A stretch of 64,000 bases of DNA, taken from Lunularia cruciata. Its lineage: Eukaryota > Streptophyta > Marchantiopsida > Lunulariales > Lunulariaceae. Below the pieces are notes generated by a model. It saw only the letters and a program-made list of their open reading frames with translations. It did not search any database and was not told where the DNA came from. Below are positions 10,871 through 24,060 of this stretch, piece by piece. Every line of letters begins with the position of its first letter. Within the stretch, counting starts at the first letter, position 1. Both the position numbers and the translations under genes were made by a program. Location: contig OX419760.1 in assembly GCA_948567375.1 (NCBI GenBank), positions 63,050,911 through 63,114,910 of the forward strand, read 5' to 3'.

Positions 10871-12663
10871 ATGCATAGAAAAAGAGTGTAGCAATTGTGC
10901 CAGACAAGAGGGGCAAGAGGAAAAAATAGGAACTCCTCAAGATTATTAGCAAGATGATGGATATCTATGAGTGGGATTGCACCACCAAGTTAAGTACATT
11001 CAAAGTAGAAAGATATAATTCTTGTTATGGGATTGGAACCTCTCAAATATTTCCATGCTAGAAGAGATTTGTAGCAATTGTGAGCCAAGCAATAAATTTT
11101 TGAGAGGCAATCCCACAATCTGGACAGACTATGATTGGTAATGGATTCTTGGACATGAAACCTCCCAATCTGGTCAGATGTTCATAGATACACAGCATGG
11201 TATTCCTAGTCCAAAACTCAAAGCCAAAATAGATTACTCATTTGAAGAAGCAAAAATGACTAATGGCTACCGTGTAGGCTCCTTGAAACATCCCATCTGC
11301 CAATTTTTTATGGAAACCATCATGAAGTAATTTAAGTCTAGACAAATAGCTTATGTAAACTTGAACCAAGCCATCTTCTTTCAATTCATCATGAGAGAAA
11401 ACCAATGCGTTGGGCACGGATGTTTTGTGATCGAGTGGTAGAGTAGTCAAGGAAATGGAGTAAGGAGGCGCTACAATCATATTTCCATTCATAATTCACT
11501 TGTACATCAACATGGACCTTCTAAAGGAGTAGGAAAAGAAGAATTATCCAAGTCATTTTCATCATCCCGACTACTTCTCTTCACACCTTCATCCCATGAA
11601 GGAGATAGAAAAAATATGAGGTAGCCGACAAACTTTAGGCAAGTACAAGAAAGTTTGTCAAAGTAAATCATGATGTAAAAGATGAATCATACAACACAAA
11701 AGATGTTCATAAGAAGATTACAATCACAAGACCCAAGATCCAAGCATCTAAGAAGCCAAAAAAAATGGTACAAATAATAGACATATCCTTAGGAGAGAGT
11801 GGAAGCCAAGGGGGAAACAAAGGTAATAAGGATAACAATGAAAATATTGACAAGGTAGGAAACTTGAGTTGATGAACCACATCTGAGCACAAGAGGGTTG
11901 CTTTGATGCACAACAAAGGATCATAAAGTGACAACTTGTTCACTCATATTTTTCCGCCTAACAAGATGAAGGTGTGAGATTTGAATGATGAAGTGCAATC
12001 ATTTTAGATGGCAAATGAAGGCAAGGATCCATGATAAGTCTCTAGCCAAGGAGGAAAAAATGGGGAAGGACAATGAGGAAGTCACGGTTTCCAACTTGAG
12101 GAAGAAACTAGTGAGGTAGCCAAAGTGTTGACCTCATTCTAAAATGCCCAAGCTGGATTGTCAAGGAAGGTGTTGAATGAGAACCATACAAATAAACTAG
12201 ACCACATAATCAAGAACGTGGTCTAGATAAGAAACCATACACATGGTCCAAATAAGAAACCATTCCTTAAGATAAAGGAGGAAGAGTCCACAATTGGATG
12301 CATACATAACCTAAAAATTATGGATGAGCCCAAAGATACAACCACAACACATGAAGAAGGGAAAGATCACCAAGATCAGCTTATAAAGCAACGGCTGGCT
12401 AACAAATATTAGACAAAGAATGCCAACACAATGGAGACATCCTACAAAGACTAAAATGCAAAAATAACTCTCTTTTGTGATTGATGGCAATATACAGTAT
12501 CAATGTGGTTATGCTAATTGTAACAATCTAGAGTTTAGCAACAAATTTAGTAGGGTTAACTAAGTAGTAAATAAGACAAACTAGCCTAGAATATTCTAGA
12601 AGTATCTAGAAAGTTTCTTGGGAAGCTTCTTGGCTAGCTTAGCTTGCACCTCAAGTAAGTAGC

Positions 12664-12676
12664 TTCTAGAAGGTTC
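12664..12676. promoter_or_regulatory. Heat-shock element in solo LTR
   Basis: TTCTAGAAGGTTC is a perfect three-unit alternating TTCnnGAAnnTTC array, the binding site of trimeric heat-shock factors. It lies about 130 bases upstream of the TATA box at 12805. Partial two-unit sites follow downstream. Confidence 0.65.
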
Positions 12677-12804
12677 CAACTAGCTTAGCTTGCATGCCAA
12701 GTAAACAACTTCTAGAAGGAAGTTTCTTGAGAAGCTTCCCAATTGACTTGGCTTGCACTCCAGGAAGCTTCTTGAGAAGCTTCTCAAGAGCCTTGTATGA
12801 TCCA

Positions 12805-12812
12805 TATAAATA
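12805..12812 (+). promoter_or_regulatory. TATA box of solo LTR
   Basis: TATAAATA lies about 105 bases before the LTR end, the expected place for the U3 core promoter. The same box occurs inverted at 31999-32006 in a sister LTR. Confidence 0.8.
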
Positions 12813-13760
12813 CAAGAGCCAAAGCTCATGCTAGGCATTTGGACTTTTCCCTCATTCAAGTGTCCCAATGTGAGCTTCCATTCTCCTATTTCTCTCCTTG
12901 GTCACGGTCTTTTACACTAATGATGGAGGCCTTGGAAGAGTTCATGCCATTCTACCATGAAGTAGATCCTACTATCAACAACCAACAATACTTGTAGTAC
13001 ATATGTATAAGCTTGCTCAAATGATGACAAAAGACAAGGTCCTTCATTTGTAGTGAGATCGACCATGTCAAACAAGAGCTCAAGATGGAGGTAGACAAGT
13101 CCAAAGAGAAACATCATATGTTGGAGAAAATTCAAAAGGATGAACTCACATGATAGGAGCAACACGAGGTGGTCCTACAATGCTTGCAAGTAGATGTCAT
13201 AGCTCTCAATGATTAGATTGCCAACACAAAGACCACATATGGGCATGATATGAAGAAGTGATGGTATTGCATACAAAATTGGAGGATGCCAAGACCAAGA
13301 CTATTGCAGCCAAAGTATGCTACAAGAACCACTAGGTGCTTACCAATCCTTGTGTGCAAGAACTCAAGATAAGCTTGAAATGCAAAAAAGATGATAAGTT
13401 GACAAACAAGATTCATGATGAGTTGATGAAGGAACTCCAAAGTTGGAGTACAAACCTAGCAAATGAACAAACAGGTCTACTTTTGACAATGTGACATACA
13501 ACCACTCAACTCCTTCAAAAAATTTGGAATGAATCATATCAAAGCAACCATAGCATAGAAGGTTGAAGGATCTCAAGATGCAAATTGATGTGTTGGAAAG
13601 AAAAGTCTACACAAACAACTAGCTCAAGGTATTGGCTATCAAGCTACAAGCCCACTCCATGAATAAGTTCCAAGAAGCAACAATTAGTTTTAGATGAGCC
13701 ATTGAAGGTTAAAAACAGGAGCTCATAGAGCTCATCCAACTATGTAAAGGAGAAGGAAGT

Positions 13761-16700
13761 TTGTCCCAAGCACCACTAGATCATAAAACAAATCATCAAG
13801 GACTTTGTGAGAAACAATCTACAAGTAACTTTGTATGCGATGACTCATCTTGTACTTAGGATAACATAGATTTTGTAGTCATAGCCCAAGGTCCTTTGTA
13901 CTTGTAATTAGCTAGTTAGACTATGATACAAAGGTCTTGTGTTTGCCTATTACCTGTAAATGAAAAGAAGTTAAGATGTCTACTCCACATGAGCCATGCC
14001 TACTTAAGATTGGATTACAATAAGATATAATAAGTGAGGTATAGGTATAATTATAAGACCTATAGTACATTGTAGCCATTAGATGTCTTTGGTGTTCAAG
14101 TAGGACATGTGTAAAGGACTTAGTCTTGGTGTTCAACATGTTCATTTGGTGCATCCTTCTTTTGCAATAAATGAAGTGTATCCTATCAAGACAATTTAAT
14201 AGGTGTATGTATATTTTTCTACACCTTGTATGAATTATCGCATGCTTAGTTGAGTAGAAGTGAGGAATCTTGACCTAGAAGTAGAAGCACTTGAGTGAAT
14301 GGAATCATTCATGTGGAACTAGAGTATTTTTCTCCAGGTGCTTTGTAACAATAAAGGACAATATGGTGGCAGACTACCAAATGCCTAAAGTATCATAAAG
14401 TAACACAAAATAGTAGATTAAGCTGCATGACCCATTCAAGAATCCTATGGGGTTGTGCCTTTTGGGAAGGACAGAATGCTAATTCAAAATTGTAGTCATC
14501 ATGGTGGTTGGAGACTCTTGGAGGATCTACTCCTTCTTTGTATGTGCATTCTAGGATATAGTTGCATTACTTTGTAATACTACAAAACTTGTACAACCAC
14601 AAACTCCTTGATGCAAACAAGAATCTCAATACATGTAATATGAAATCCTAAATCTAGTTGTGCAAAAGGAAGGTAGGGAAATTCCAAGGCAAAGTGATAT
14701 TCATTATGAATGAACCATCAGATTCAAGAATCCTTTAGATTAGATTTATCTTTTTGTAGTGCACTTGGTATAGTGACATTACACTCTTCTAAGAATGACT
14801 CTACACAAAAGGTTAAGTACAAAAAAATACCATGTAATCATTGTGAAATTTTACCTCAATTTTTTAGTCATGTCCAACTTGTATCCTCTTGGGACCAACC
14901 AATGCTTACCAAATTATTATAAATTTGGGCAACACTTTTTTGTTACAACTCTCAAAGACAATTTCCTAAAATAAATAAATAATTATTTTATTTATATTTG
15001 TTTATAACTTATAATATTAAAACTAATAAAATGCAATTATGGGATACATCTTAACATTAGGAGAGATGAAGGCATTAAGATACTTACAAAGTGGGAGAAT
15101 GTCTATAAGTTGGATGGGAATAAATACATCATCAACTTTACAGCAACATATTTTTATGTTTGATGCTTGGTATCATATATAATGTTACTAATATAAAAAT
15201 TACTTCAGTGTCATTACCTGAGAGTAAAAGGAGTCTAGAGATCCTTTTTTCTTATTTAGGTTGACAACTTAATAATTGATGCTAATGTTACCCATTGAAA
15301 TGAATGCAATCATAATTGTGGACTAGCAAAAACTTCTAAGACTTTAATAATGAGATAGAAGTCATGCAAAGTCAAAGTAGTTCAAGATCTGATACAAGGA
15401 TGAATTTTGATCTATTTTAAATAATGACTAACAATGACTGATAATTGCAGTTATTTTGAAGGCTTCAATTAAATAAATTAAAATATGATTGCTAGAAGAC
15501 CTCCTATGATAATGGATATTCCAACAAAAGAATTATAGTTCATTCATTGGTTCGAGTAGTTCATGAAGTAAATAATAGAAAAGGAAGAATTAACTTTGAA
15601 ATGGATCAAGTTTGAGATCAATTGCAAATGAGAGGTGGGATTAAGTGATGTAAAGAAATTTGTACATATTATTATCAGAATGTGTTCTTCGTGGAACTTT
15701 ACATAACTTGGTTTATCATTTAAGTGATAAGCAAGGCAGTTTCTATGTTCAATGTAATCATGAAATCTTAGCTTGTCCTCTTATGATGGGGATATGTAAC
15801 CCTTATATCGACAAAGGAAATCCAAAGAGAAGTTTGCAAAGTAATATAGAGTGCAGTAATTCCTCACAAGAAAGATATGAAAACCTCATTTGTATTCAAA
15901 CAAGAAATGTAAACATCATTCAGCTGTATTTTTATAATAGATTAGATGAATTTAGCATTTAATATGAGGATTAATTATTTATTTTCATAAAATGCTAAAA
16001 AATTAAATAATCTTTGGATGTAACAGCATGTATGCATAATCTTTGGAAATAAAAAAAGGAGTACATTCCTCATATTCATAAATTTTATATCCTTCTTTCC
16101 TTTTAAAATTTAATTATAATATTTTCTGAAAGGATAGCTGATCCTATTTGGGTTTTCTATAAGCCATTCATAAGGTTCTTGTCATGTTTTCAATCATTTT
16201 TTGTGTATATAAATTGAATTTTCTAAAAGTTACATATACTTTTGGTGAAATTTGAAGTTGGATGGATCCTCATTCCTAATCAGGATGAGAAATTAAATTC
16301 TATTTTGTGTTTTTATTTTGAGAAAGTAAATGGATTACTCAGTAGAATAACATTCTCCATGAATGAATGCAAGGGAGTTTTAAGTTTATGTAATATTTGT
16401 TTTGAACTTGTGGTGAAGAGAAATGTTAGATGAAAGGATTTAATAATGATAAATAATTAAAATATGAATATTTTTCTATAGATATTTTACAAGTAGTTTA
16501 TAAGAAAAGTTATTTTTTAAATAAGATTTATTAAAATATTTTCAATTAATATTCAATAGGGAAATCCATTTTCAAAGGTAAGAAAAAGTAGAAGTAAAAG
16601 AAATTGGAAAAAAGACTTAATTATTATAATTCAATTTTAAGTATCTACATATAAAGTATTCAAATTGCCATCATTTAAATCAGATCCACAAGAACCTTAT

Positions 16701-17500
16701 AAAAGTTATAATGAATGGAGTTAGTTTCAATATAGATGATATAAAATGTGCAGTTGAAATATTATAAACTGTTATTTGCATTTACTCTCTAAAATCATAG
16801 CTAAATAATAGATTTAATACTTTTATTTATAACCTTGTATGACGAGAGAAAAGAAAAGGATCATGTACATAATATGTAAAATGAATATTAACAAGTATCA
16901 ATGATTGTTAATATCTAAATTTTTCTGGAATTAATTATAGAATATTTTAATCTTTAAAACAGTATAATGATTTTAGAATTTTACTCATTAGTACCTTAAA
17001 CATGAAATTAATAGATTACAAGAAGTAAGAAAACTTCATGGAATCAATTATCTTTAGAATTAAGGTTTGCTTTTGCTTATGCAATTAAGGCATTTGAGTA
17101 AATAGATATTAATAGCATCAACAATTGTGTATGATAGAAATATGATTATGAAATTTAATTTCAGTTTTCTGAAAATACTCATATGAAATTTAACAATGAA
17201 TCTTTTCAAGAGAAATCTCGGTACTTGTTCCCAATGTCTTATAATGACTACTTAAATTTTATCATGAAACCCAACCTTTAACTCTCAAGTAATCAAAAGT
17301 TAAACGATAATCTTGTAATTTAGTCTCAGCTATACCTTTTATTTCCATGCCATGAAGCATTTTATATAGGGTTATTATCTCTCCTTATATGTTCTATTGA
17401 TATGATATTTTAACCAAGTCTTCATTCAATAATACATATTCTAAGTCTCTCATAATTATTGTTGTTAGATGAGTAGAATAACAAAATAGAATGGTCTGAT
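13761..17500. other. Long AT-rich non-coding stretch
   Basis: No gene or element recognised. The 100-codon ATG frame at 15660-15962 has no domain and ordinary intergenic composition, so I leave it uncalled. AT content rises markedly from about 14930 onward. Confidence 0.5.
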
Positions 17501-17576
17501 TCTGGTATCTCAACTTGCATAACTTTATGAGATATATATCATAGAACTACAAAATTTTGCAAGTTGAGATACCAGA
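17501..17576. repeat. 19-bp perfect inverted repeat
   Basis: TCTGGTATCTCAACTTGCA at 17501-17519 is the exact reverse complement of 17558-17576, with a 38-base AT-rich spacer. Weaker pairing extends outward. It could fold as a hairpin or be a short fold-back remnant. Confidence 0.75.
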
Positions 17577-18716
17577 TTCATTCTGATTGTATGTGCATGT
17601 CAAATTATACCATAAGTTCAAGTATTAGACCCATTGTAAATTTTTCTCCTAAGTATTATTTTCTTTCTAAATTTAAATTTAAATTTAAGTTAGATGTTAT
17701 TTATATTAGAATATTAATAGAATATTATTTTATTAAGTTTTATTTAGCCAAAAGTAAAATGTCATTTACAGAGAGACTCTTATTTACTTCAGCAAGCTGA
17801 AATTGACGGTGGGATTTATGTCTCTTGATCTCAAAAATAAAATAAATTTATAAATTCTAGAATAAAAACAACATCTTATATTTACCAATCTATTTTTTAT
17901 AATTCACTTGATGAGTTACTTATATATATTATAATCTTTGCATAATGTGGCATGGACTATAACCATATCTTCATCTTATGTTGTTTTCTATTTTATATTT
18001 TAGAATTATATTATAAACATACAAAAAAATAAAATAAACCAGGTGCATTAATGAAAAAGAGTTTCATTTATCGAACAAGAGGAATTATCACACAACATAT
18101 AAGTTGGAATGGATTTAATAGTGTAGACGCAAAGTTTAGTTGTCTTTTGAATCTACAAGAAGCTTGAAACCATGGTAAGGAAAATTTCTATAAGTCAGAA
18201 AAATTCTAAAAGGTTGATTGGAATAAACTTGAAATAAACATTTCACTCAGATGCAAACTATCAAGAAATTTTATTAACAATTAATAAAGTGTGTGATAGA
18301 TATCTTAACATAATTTCCCCTTATAACCAACGACCATACCTAACTACATATATTCCAGCAATCCAATTCCCATTCCAAACAAACATATATGAAAATTAGT
18401 CATAGATATAATACAATCAGAAAGTTAACGTTGTACTATATATACTAAAATCTGTTCTGATACTTATTAATTAGAAAAAATATGAACTAGAGAATACCAA
18501 TGGAAATTAATAACCAACATACCGAACACTATTAAATTCAGAGGATATATAGAAATTTCAGATGCCTGTCATATTAGAGGTGTCATTTAAGATACATTTA
18601 AGATCTACTCTAGGACAAGTATAAATCAGAAAACAAAGACCTCATTAGTAGTCCTTGCATATACAAGTGCTAGAAAATATAGTGAGACAAGAGATGAGTT
18701 GATGACGTTAATGGAC
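17577..18716. other. AT-rich non-coding stretch
   Basis: No gene or repeat that I can support. Confidence 0.5.
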
Positions 18717-18881
18717 AACTCAATTAGGAGACACAATGTGAGTCGTTCAAAGTTTGCTGCATATTTTGGTTGCTGATGCAGGTCCTCTAAGAAATAGCCA
18801 ACTTAATTAGGAGACACAATGTCAGTTGTTCAAAGTTTGCTGCATATTCTGGCTGCTACTGCTGGTCCTCTTAAAAAAATT
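18717..18881 (+). repeat. Tandem duplication, two units of about 83 bp
   Basis: AACTCAATTAGGAGACACAA at 18717 recurs as AACTTAATTAGGAGACACAA at 18800, and both continue through TTCAAAGTTTGCTGCATATT to GGTCCTCT. The spacing is 83 bases. A short double GAGCATGGTGGTAA follows at about 18902. Confidence 0.8.
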
Positions 18882-19136
18882 ACCAACGATTGTCGGGTGA
18901 CCGAGCATGGTGGTAAGAGCATGGTGGTAAGTGGCTGATCTGAGTGGAAGGTGCATGGTCGCTTGCTCGTCAAGTGGAAGTCCAAGGGGATTTCATTCTT
19001 GGAATCTCGAATATAAATGGGGATTGGGTTTCATATTGATGGTTACAGTTTGAAAAATATATGCAAATGATGCCGAGGATCAGTCAATGGTGTGCATCCA
19101 ATTGAAAAGAGTAATGACCAAAGAGAGATGTTATTT

Positions 19137-20105
19137 AAATAAATAAATAAATAAAAGGTTAGAAACACAATACAAATCACATGAAATGTGAGCCTAGTGC
19201 ACTTGACCAATTTGTAATAAATTGATCTGACGTAGACTAATCTTGGTCATTTACTCCCCTAACACTAAAGCTTTAAGCTATAAGAGAGTAGAAAAATCAC
19301 TAGTACTAATCTGATGTCTCAATCTAATCAGTTGATAACAAGTGCACTCAACAAAGACATGGTGCTCATCCTCAACTTTGCCCATAGAACACAATATGCA
19401 AAGCTGCAAAGAGTGCTCTATTTTTTTGCCAATGTCCTTGTTCTACTTCTAGTCTATGAGAGCTAGTTCTATATTGAACAATTACATGTCTAAGTGAAGT
19501 TGAGACCCGTGCCAAGAGATAATCCTACTCACAATACACTAACATAGAATTTATAAAATGTTGATATAACACCATCTTGATACCAAGTTCGTGCCAAAGA
19601 CAACTTAAGAACTACTCCTTGATCAACTCTCCTAATGTAATAGGCTCCAACCTCCAATGTTGCTCAGAATAGGCTCCAATGTTCCACCTTGTAGCCCATG
19701 CAATCATATTTGTATACCAACCAATAGATAGAGTTGCATAAAGAGCTTGGTAAGGAAGTCTCTCATGCTCCATAGACCTCACCTTAGTAGCATAGGTGAG
19801 AGCTAAGATCAAAGCTTTAACCTCTAAAGGAAAAAACCCTATTACAACAAGCAACAAAACATAGGGAGTTTGAATACTCACACCACATTCATCAAAGAAA
19901 AATACTTTTTGAACTTTATCAACCTTTTTCCACCATGTCTTCTTAGTACCTAGATCCCAAATCTAAATGCCTTTTTCAACTCCCATGTGGTAAGATGAGC
20001 AAGCCTAAAGTAGTTCATGAGTGAAAACAAATCTCTAAAGCTTATATTGATTCTATTCTTCATACAAGTAGACAAACTATAGTCATGAGAAAACTCAATC
20101 TCCAA
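19137..20105 (-). pseudogene. LINE 3' part: end of ORF2 and 3' tail
   Basis: This is the last piece of the minus-strand non-LTR element. Next to the gypsy insertion it reads IEFSHDYSLSTCMKNRI, then a region with LLVVIGFFPLEVKALILAL and ATKVRSMEHERLPYQAL. A C-terminal zinc-knuckle-like motif (CX2C with HHVFVEC) follows at about 19360-19400. Several stops and frame changes are present. The minus-strand 3' end is a repeated TTTA tract (19137-19160), as expected of a target-primed LINE tail. It continues without loss from the segment at 25639 once the gypsy element is removed. Confidence 0.85.
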
Positions 20106-20615
20106 TGTAAAACCCCAAGGAGAGAAATAGGAAAAGGGAAGATCAAAGTGAAAGATCACATTAGGATTCTTGAATGAGGGAATGAGAGAATGAGTGAAAC
20201 TTTGAATGCCTAACATAAGCTTGGGCTTTGGTCTTTATAGGGAACACAAAAGGCTCTTGAGAAGCTTCTCAAGAACTTTTCCAAAAGCCACCTTTTTAGA
20301 GTGCAAGCTAAGTTAACCAAGAAGCTTCTTGAGAATCTTTCTTCTAGAAGCCTCATACTTGGTGTGCAAGCTAAGCTAGTAAGAAAACTTCCCAAGAAGT
20401 TTCCCTTTAAGAGCCACCCACTTGGCGTGCAAGCTAAGCTAGACGGGAAGCTTCTTCCTAGAAGTTATCACTTGGTATACATGTAACCTAATACTTAAAA
20501 GGTACCAAGAAGCTCCCTAGATGCTTCTGGATTATTCTTATAATTCTTGGCTAATTTGGCATATTTGCTACTTTGTTAGTCTACATTAATTCATTGGAAG
20601 CTCCATATTGTTACA
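20106..20615 (-). repeat. 3' LTR of HSE-gypsy B
   Basis: The minus-strand 3' LTR of 510 bp lies between TGTAAAACCCC on the left and TGTTACA on the right. It holds several AAGAAGCTTCT and TTCTAGAAG blocks and repeats of GCAAGCTAAGCTAG. It is longer than its 312-bp partner because these short repeats vary in number. Heat-shock units are mostly reduced to two subsites. Confidence 0.9.
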
Positions 20616-20679
20616 TATTCTCCCATTGCTAGTTGTTGATGTCCTTGTCACCATGGAAACTTCAAACTCTTGGATGGCT

Positions 20680-23600
20680 ATTCGTGCATTGTGAGAAAGG
20701 GGCTCCTTGGTGGCATCATGAAGGGGATACCCTTTCCAAAGGACTTTGTACTCAATAACTTATTGGTAGCCATGTTGAATGTGGTGACATGCAAGGATAC
20801 AATCAACTTCATACTCCTCCATGATCATTGATAAGGATAGGAGAAGGAGCAAGTTGGACATGAATGGAAAAGAAAGATGGATTAGAAATAAAGGGTTTCA
20901 ACTTGGAAACATGAAAGACAAGGTGGATTTATATATGACAAGGCAAGGCAAGGTGATAAGCAACAAGAGAAAAGATTTGAGTGACATCAAATGGATGTAG
21001 TTAATAATTAGGAGCAAGTGTATAAACTTGGGTACCAAGTGAGAGAAGTTTTTTACTAGAAGAAAGCATGACCTTATCACCAAGTTGAAAGGTAAGATCA
21101 CAATGATGTTGATTCACATATTGTTTTTGACAATTTTGAGTAACAAAGAGATGAGATTTGGCTTGTAGTAAGGAGTGAGATATTTTGGTCAAGAAGGTGG
21201 AAGTATGAGGAATATGGGATAGAGGAAGAGCAAGAAAGGAATCTAGAACAAGTGGGTCTTGGCCAAAATTAAAGAAGAATGGAGAGAACCCGGTGCTTGC
21301 TTGCTTGGAGTTATTATAGGCAAACTCAACAACTACAAAGCATTCATCCCAATTGGCATGGAGAATATTGACAAAGGCATGAAGCATATCCTTAAGGTGT
21401 GATTTGCATGTTTGGTTTGCCCATCAATTTGAAGATGATAGGCTATGGACAAAGCAAGCTTGGTGCCAAGTAGCTTGAAGAGTGCTTGCCAAAATCTATT
21501 GATGAATCAAAGATCATGGTCGGAGATGAGAATATTGGGCATCAAATGATGCTTGAAGATATTGTCAAAGTAGATTTGGGCTAATGTTAGAGCATCCAAT
21601 ATATTAAAAGTTGGTTCTAAATGAATTTGCTTACTAAGCTTATCAACAAACACCACAATTGTTGTATATCCTTGCTTTGTCTTTGGCAAGGATGTGATAA
21701 GCTCTAAGCTCATGTGTTCTCATTGAGCAAATGGGATAGGAAGTGGTTGAAAGAGTCCACTTGGCTTCTGGTTATTGGTCCTCCTACATTGGCAAATCTC
21801 ATAAGATTGAGTAAACTCTTGAACTTCTTGTGTCATGTTGGGCCACCACTATTTTCATTTTAGGGTACTCAAGGTCTTGTCCACACCCATGTGACCAGCA
21901 ATTAGTAAGTCATGAGCTTCTTGAAGGAGCATAGATCATAGCTCACCCTTGGCTGGAACATAGATCTGGTTCTCATAGAATAGAAGGCCTTTCTTAAAGG
22001 AGAAGGTGTTGTATTCCTTGTCATGTATTGCAATATGACCATGTACCATCTGAAAGATATGGTCTTAAATTTGATTTGGACTTTGGAGTCAATTAACATG
22101 GTCATAATTGCCGGCATGATGAGAGGTTCAAGAAGAGTCTTCAAGTCAAGTTTTCATGATAGTGCATCGTAGATGACATGGAAACTATTGAGTTTGTACT
22201 CAAGTTTGATGTCAAAAAATTGTATTTGTTCCTCTCATTGATGATGTTGACTCTTCATGTGCTCCAAATGTAATGTTTGCAACAAAGGTTTGTGATTGGT
22301 TCACATGATCACTTGTTTCTCCAAGAGATAATGCCTCTATACCTTGGTGGTATATACCATTGATAATTATTCGTGACCTCAAGTAGAGTAATTTTATTTA
22401 CTATGTTTAGTTGGAGAGACACAAAGGCAATAAAATGTAGCCCATTTGAAATTTCTACTACAACAGAACTCTAATGGAAAAGTTAAAAGTATCAAAATCA
22501 ACCACAAGGTAGTTGAGGATCATATAGTTAAAGAATGGGTCTTGAAGACACTATATGTTTTAGCTTCTTGATGCTTGGTGGTCTACTAAAAGCTTGAGGT
22601 CTTTCCCAAGAGATTGGTCAATGGTGCGGCCACATAAGCATAACAGTGTATGAAGCATCGATACAAACTTGCCAATCCATTTAATGCCTGCATTCTTATA
22701 GCATCCTTTGGGGTAGATCAATCAATAATGGCCATGATATCTTGATCTCCTCCAATGAGACCTTATGACCCAAGAAGGTAACTTCCTTATGCCAAAAGAT
22801 ACACTTTGACTTTTTGCAATAAAACTTCCATTAACAAAGTCATCTTAGGATTTCTACATATGATTTATGTATTCTACATCTATCTTACTATAGATTAAAA
22901 TATCATCCAAGATCACCATCACGTATTGATCTAATAGCCCATCCAACACCCAATGCATTTGATTCATGAAGACTATTAGAGCATTAGTGAATCAAAAGAT
23001 AGAACTTTCTATTCAAAATACCCATACCTTGTACGGAAGGTAGTCTTTTGCACCCCCTCTCTATCAATGAAAATCTACCAATAGCCACTTTGAAGATCCA
23101 ACTTGGAGAAGTATTGTGTTTCACTTAATTGATCTAGCAAGTCATCAATTCAAGGTAAAGGATATGCATTCTTCACTACGTTTTTTTATTGAGGTCACGG
23201 TAATCAATACAAAGTCCTCAATCCTTCTTTGAGACAAATAGTACCAATGCTCCCCAAAGAGATGTATTATGTTATATGAAATCTTCTCTAACAACTCCAT
23301 TAGTGTTGTTTGAAGCTCTTCTAGCTCTTTTGGTGAGAGCTGATAGATTGGTCTACTCATTAGAGTATTTTTTGGCAATATCTCAATCTTGAAGTGCATA
23401 CCACAATAAGAGGATAACCCCTTTTAGTAGATCATCCAAGACCACATCAAAAAACTCTTGAACCATCTAATTACCTGTTGCTTGATGAGGTTTCTAGCCC
23501 TCATCAAATTCTCCATGCACAATCTACTTAATACACATCATAAAATTAAGAATATCTTCCTCCAAATCTTACTCTATGGTTGCTTTATTGAAAAAATTCT

Positions 23601-24060
23601 CATCTTGGGATTGATCATTCTTAGATGTCTTACTCAAAGGTACATGACAACTTGGTCAATAATTCTTACCTTGCTGTTGTACTTGAATTTATCATGGGGT
23701 CTAATCAAATTGAACTTGATGATATTCAAGCCAAGGCAAACCAATGACATCATAGTGAAAAGGTGCAACTACAAGTCTCATATATTCAAATACTCCTTCC
23801 TAATCTTGAATGTAAAAGGATATGAGATATAGAACAAAAATGGCAAATTTGGATGCCAAATGGATGGCAAATTTGATGGTAAATTTGGTGGCTAATGAAA
23901 ATAGATTGATGATGGAAGATGGTAGAAAGGGTCCCTTTCTACCATTTTCCATCATCAATTTAATTCTAATTATTGGCTCAATAAGAATATCTAATTCATT
24001 TGTTAATTACAAGGACTTGCAATTCTTTGAACTTCCAGAATTAACCAAAATCTTATAACT
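20680..24060 (-). pseudogene. HSE-gypsy B pol, decayed
   Basis: Read on the minus strand from right to left: protease remnant KILVNSGSSKNC near 24055-24020, in which the catalytic Asp codon has become Asn; the start of RT with [16 protein letters not shown] at about 23360; an RT/RNase H stretch too broken to delimit; integrase core with SLPKTKQGYTTIVVFVDKLS at about 21690 and AEFAYNNSK-like text (VEFAYNNSKQASTG) at about 21330; and a chromodomain remnant EYKVLWKGYPLHDAT at about 20755-20700. Many stops and indels make it non-functional. Confidence 0.85.

Larger units (their letters stand above)
12519..12916 (+). mobile_element. Solo LTR of HSE-gypsy family (398 bp)
   Basis: The unit begins TGTAACAATC and ends CTTTTACA. 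It is flanked by a perfect 5-bp duplication CTAAT (12514-12518 and 12917-12921), which proves insertion followed by loss of the internal region through LTR-LTR recombination. It matches the inverted LTRs of the elements at 20106-25638 and 25928-32331. Blocks of TTCTAGAAG and AGAAGCTTCT fill its first half. Confidence 0.95.
10871..13760 (+). pseudogene. Decayed lysine/glutamate-rich coiled-coil ORF, split by a solo LTR
   Basis: Across the plus-strand frames this stretch reads as a heavily mutated, charged, helix-prone protein. Examples are VPDKRGKRKK near 10900, VAKVLTSF near 12115, MEALEEFMPFYHEVDPT at 12922 and KCKKDDKLTNKIHDELMKEL near 13380. Stops and frame changes are frequent. The solo LTR at 12519-12916 sits inside it with a CTAAT duplication, and similar composition lies on both sides, so one unit predates the LTR. 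I do not recognise a named family. It could be the gag or ORF1 of an unidentified retroelement, or a dead host gene. Extents are approximate. Confidence 0.4.

Noticed and set aside
12600-12800. CRISPR-like or satellite array of AGAAGCTTCT repeats
   Set aside because: The repeats are irregular palindromes confined to an LTR with TG..CA ends and a CTAAT duplication; they are promoter repeats of the LTR.
15660-15962. 100-codon plus-strand frame in AT-rich DNA
   Set aside because: No domain, no neighbouring gene signals and composition like the surrounding spacer.
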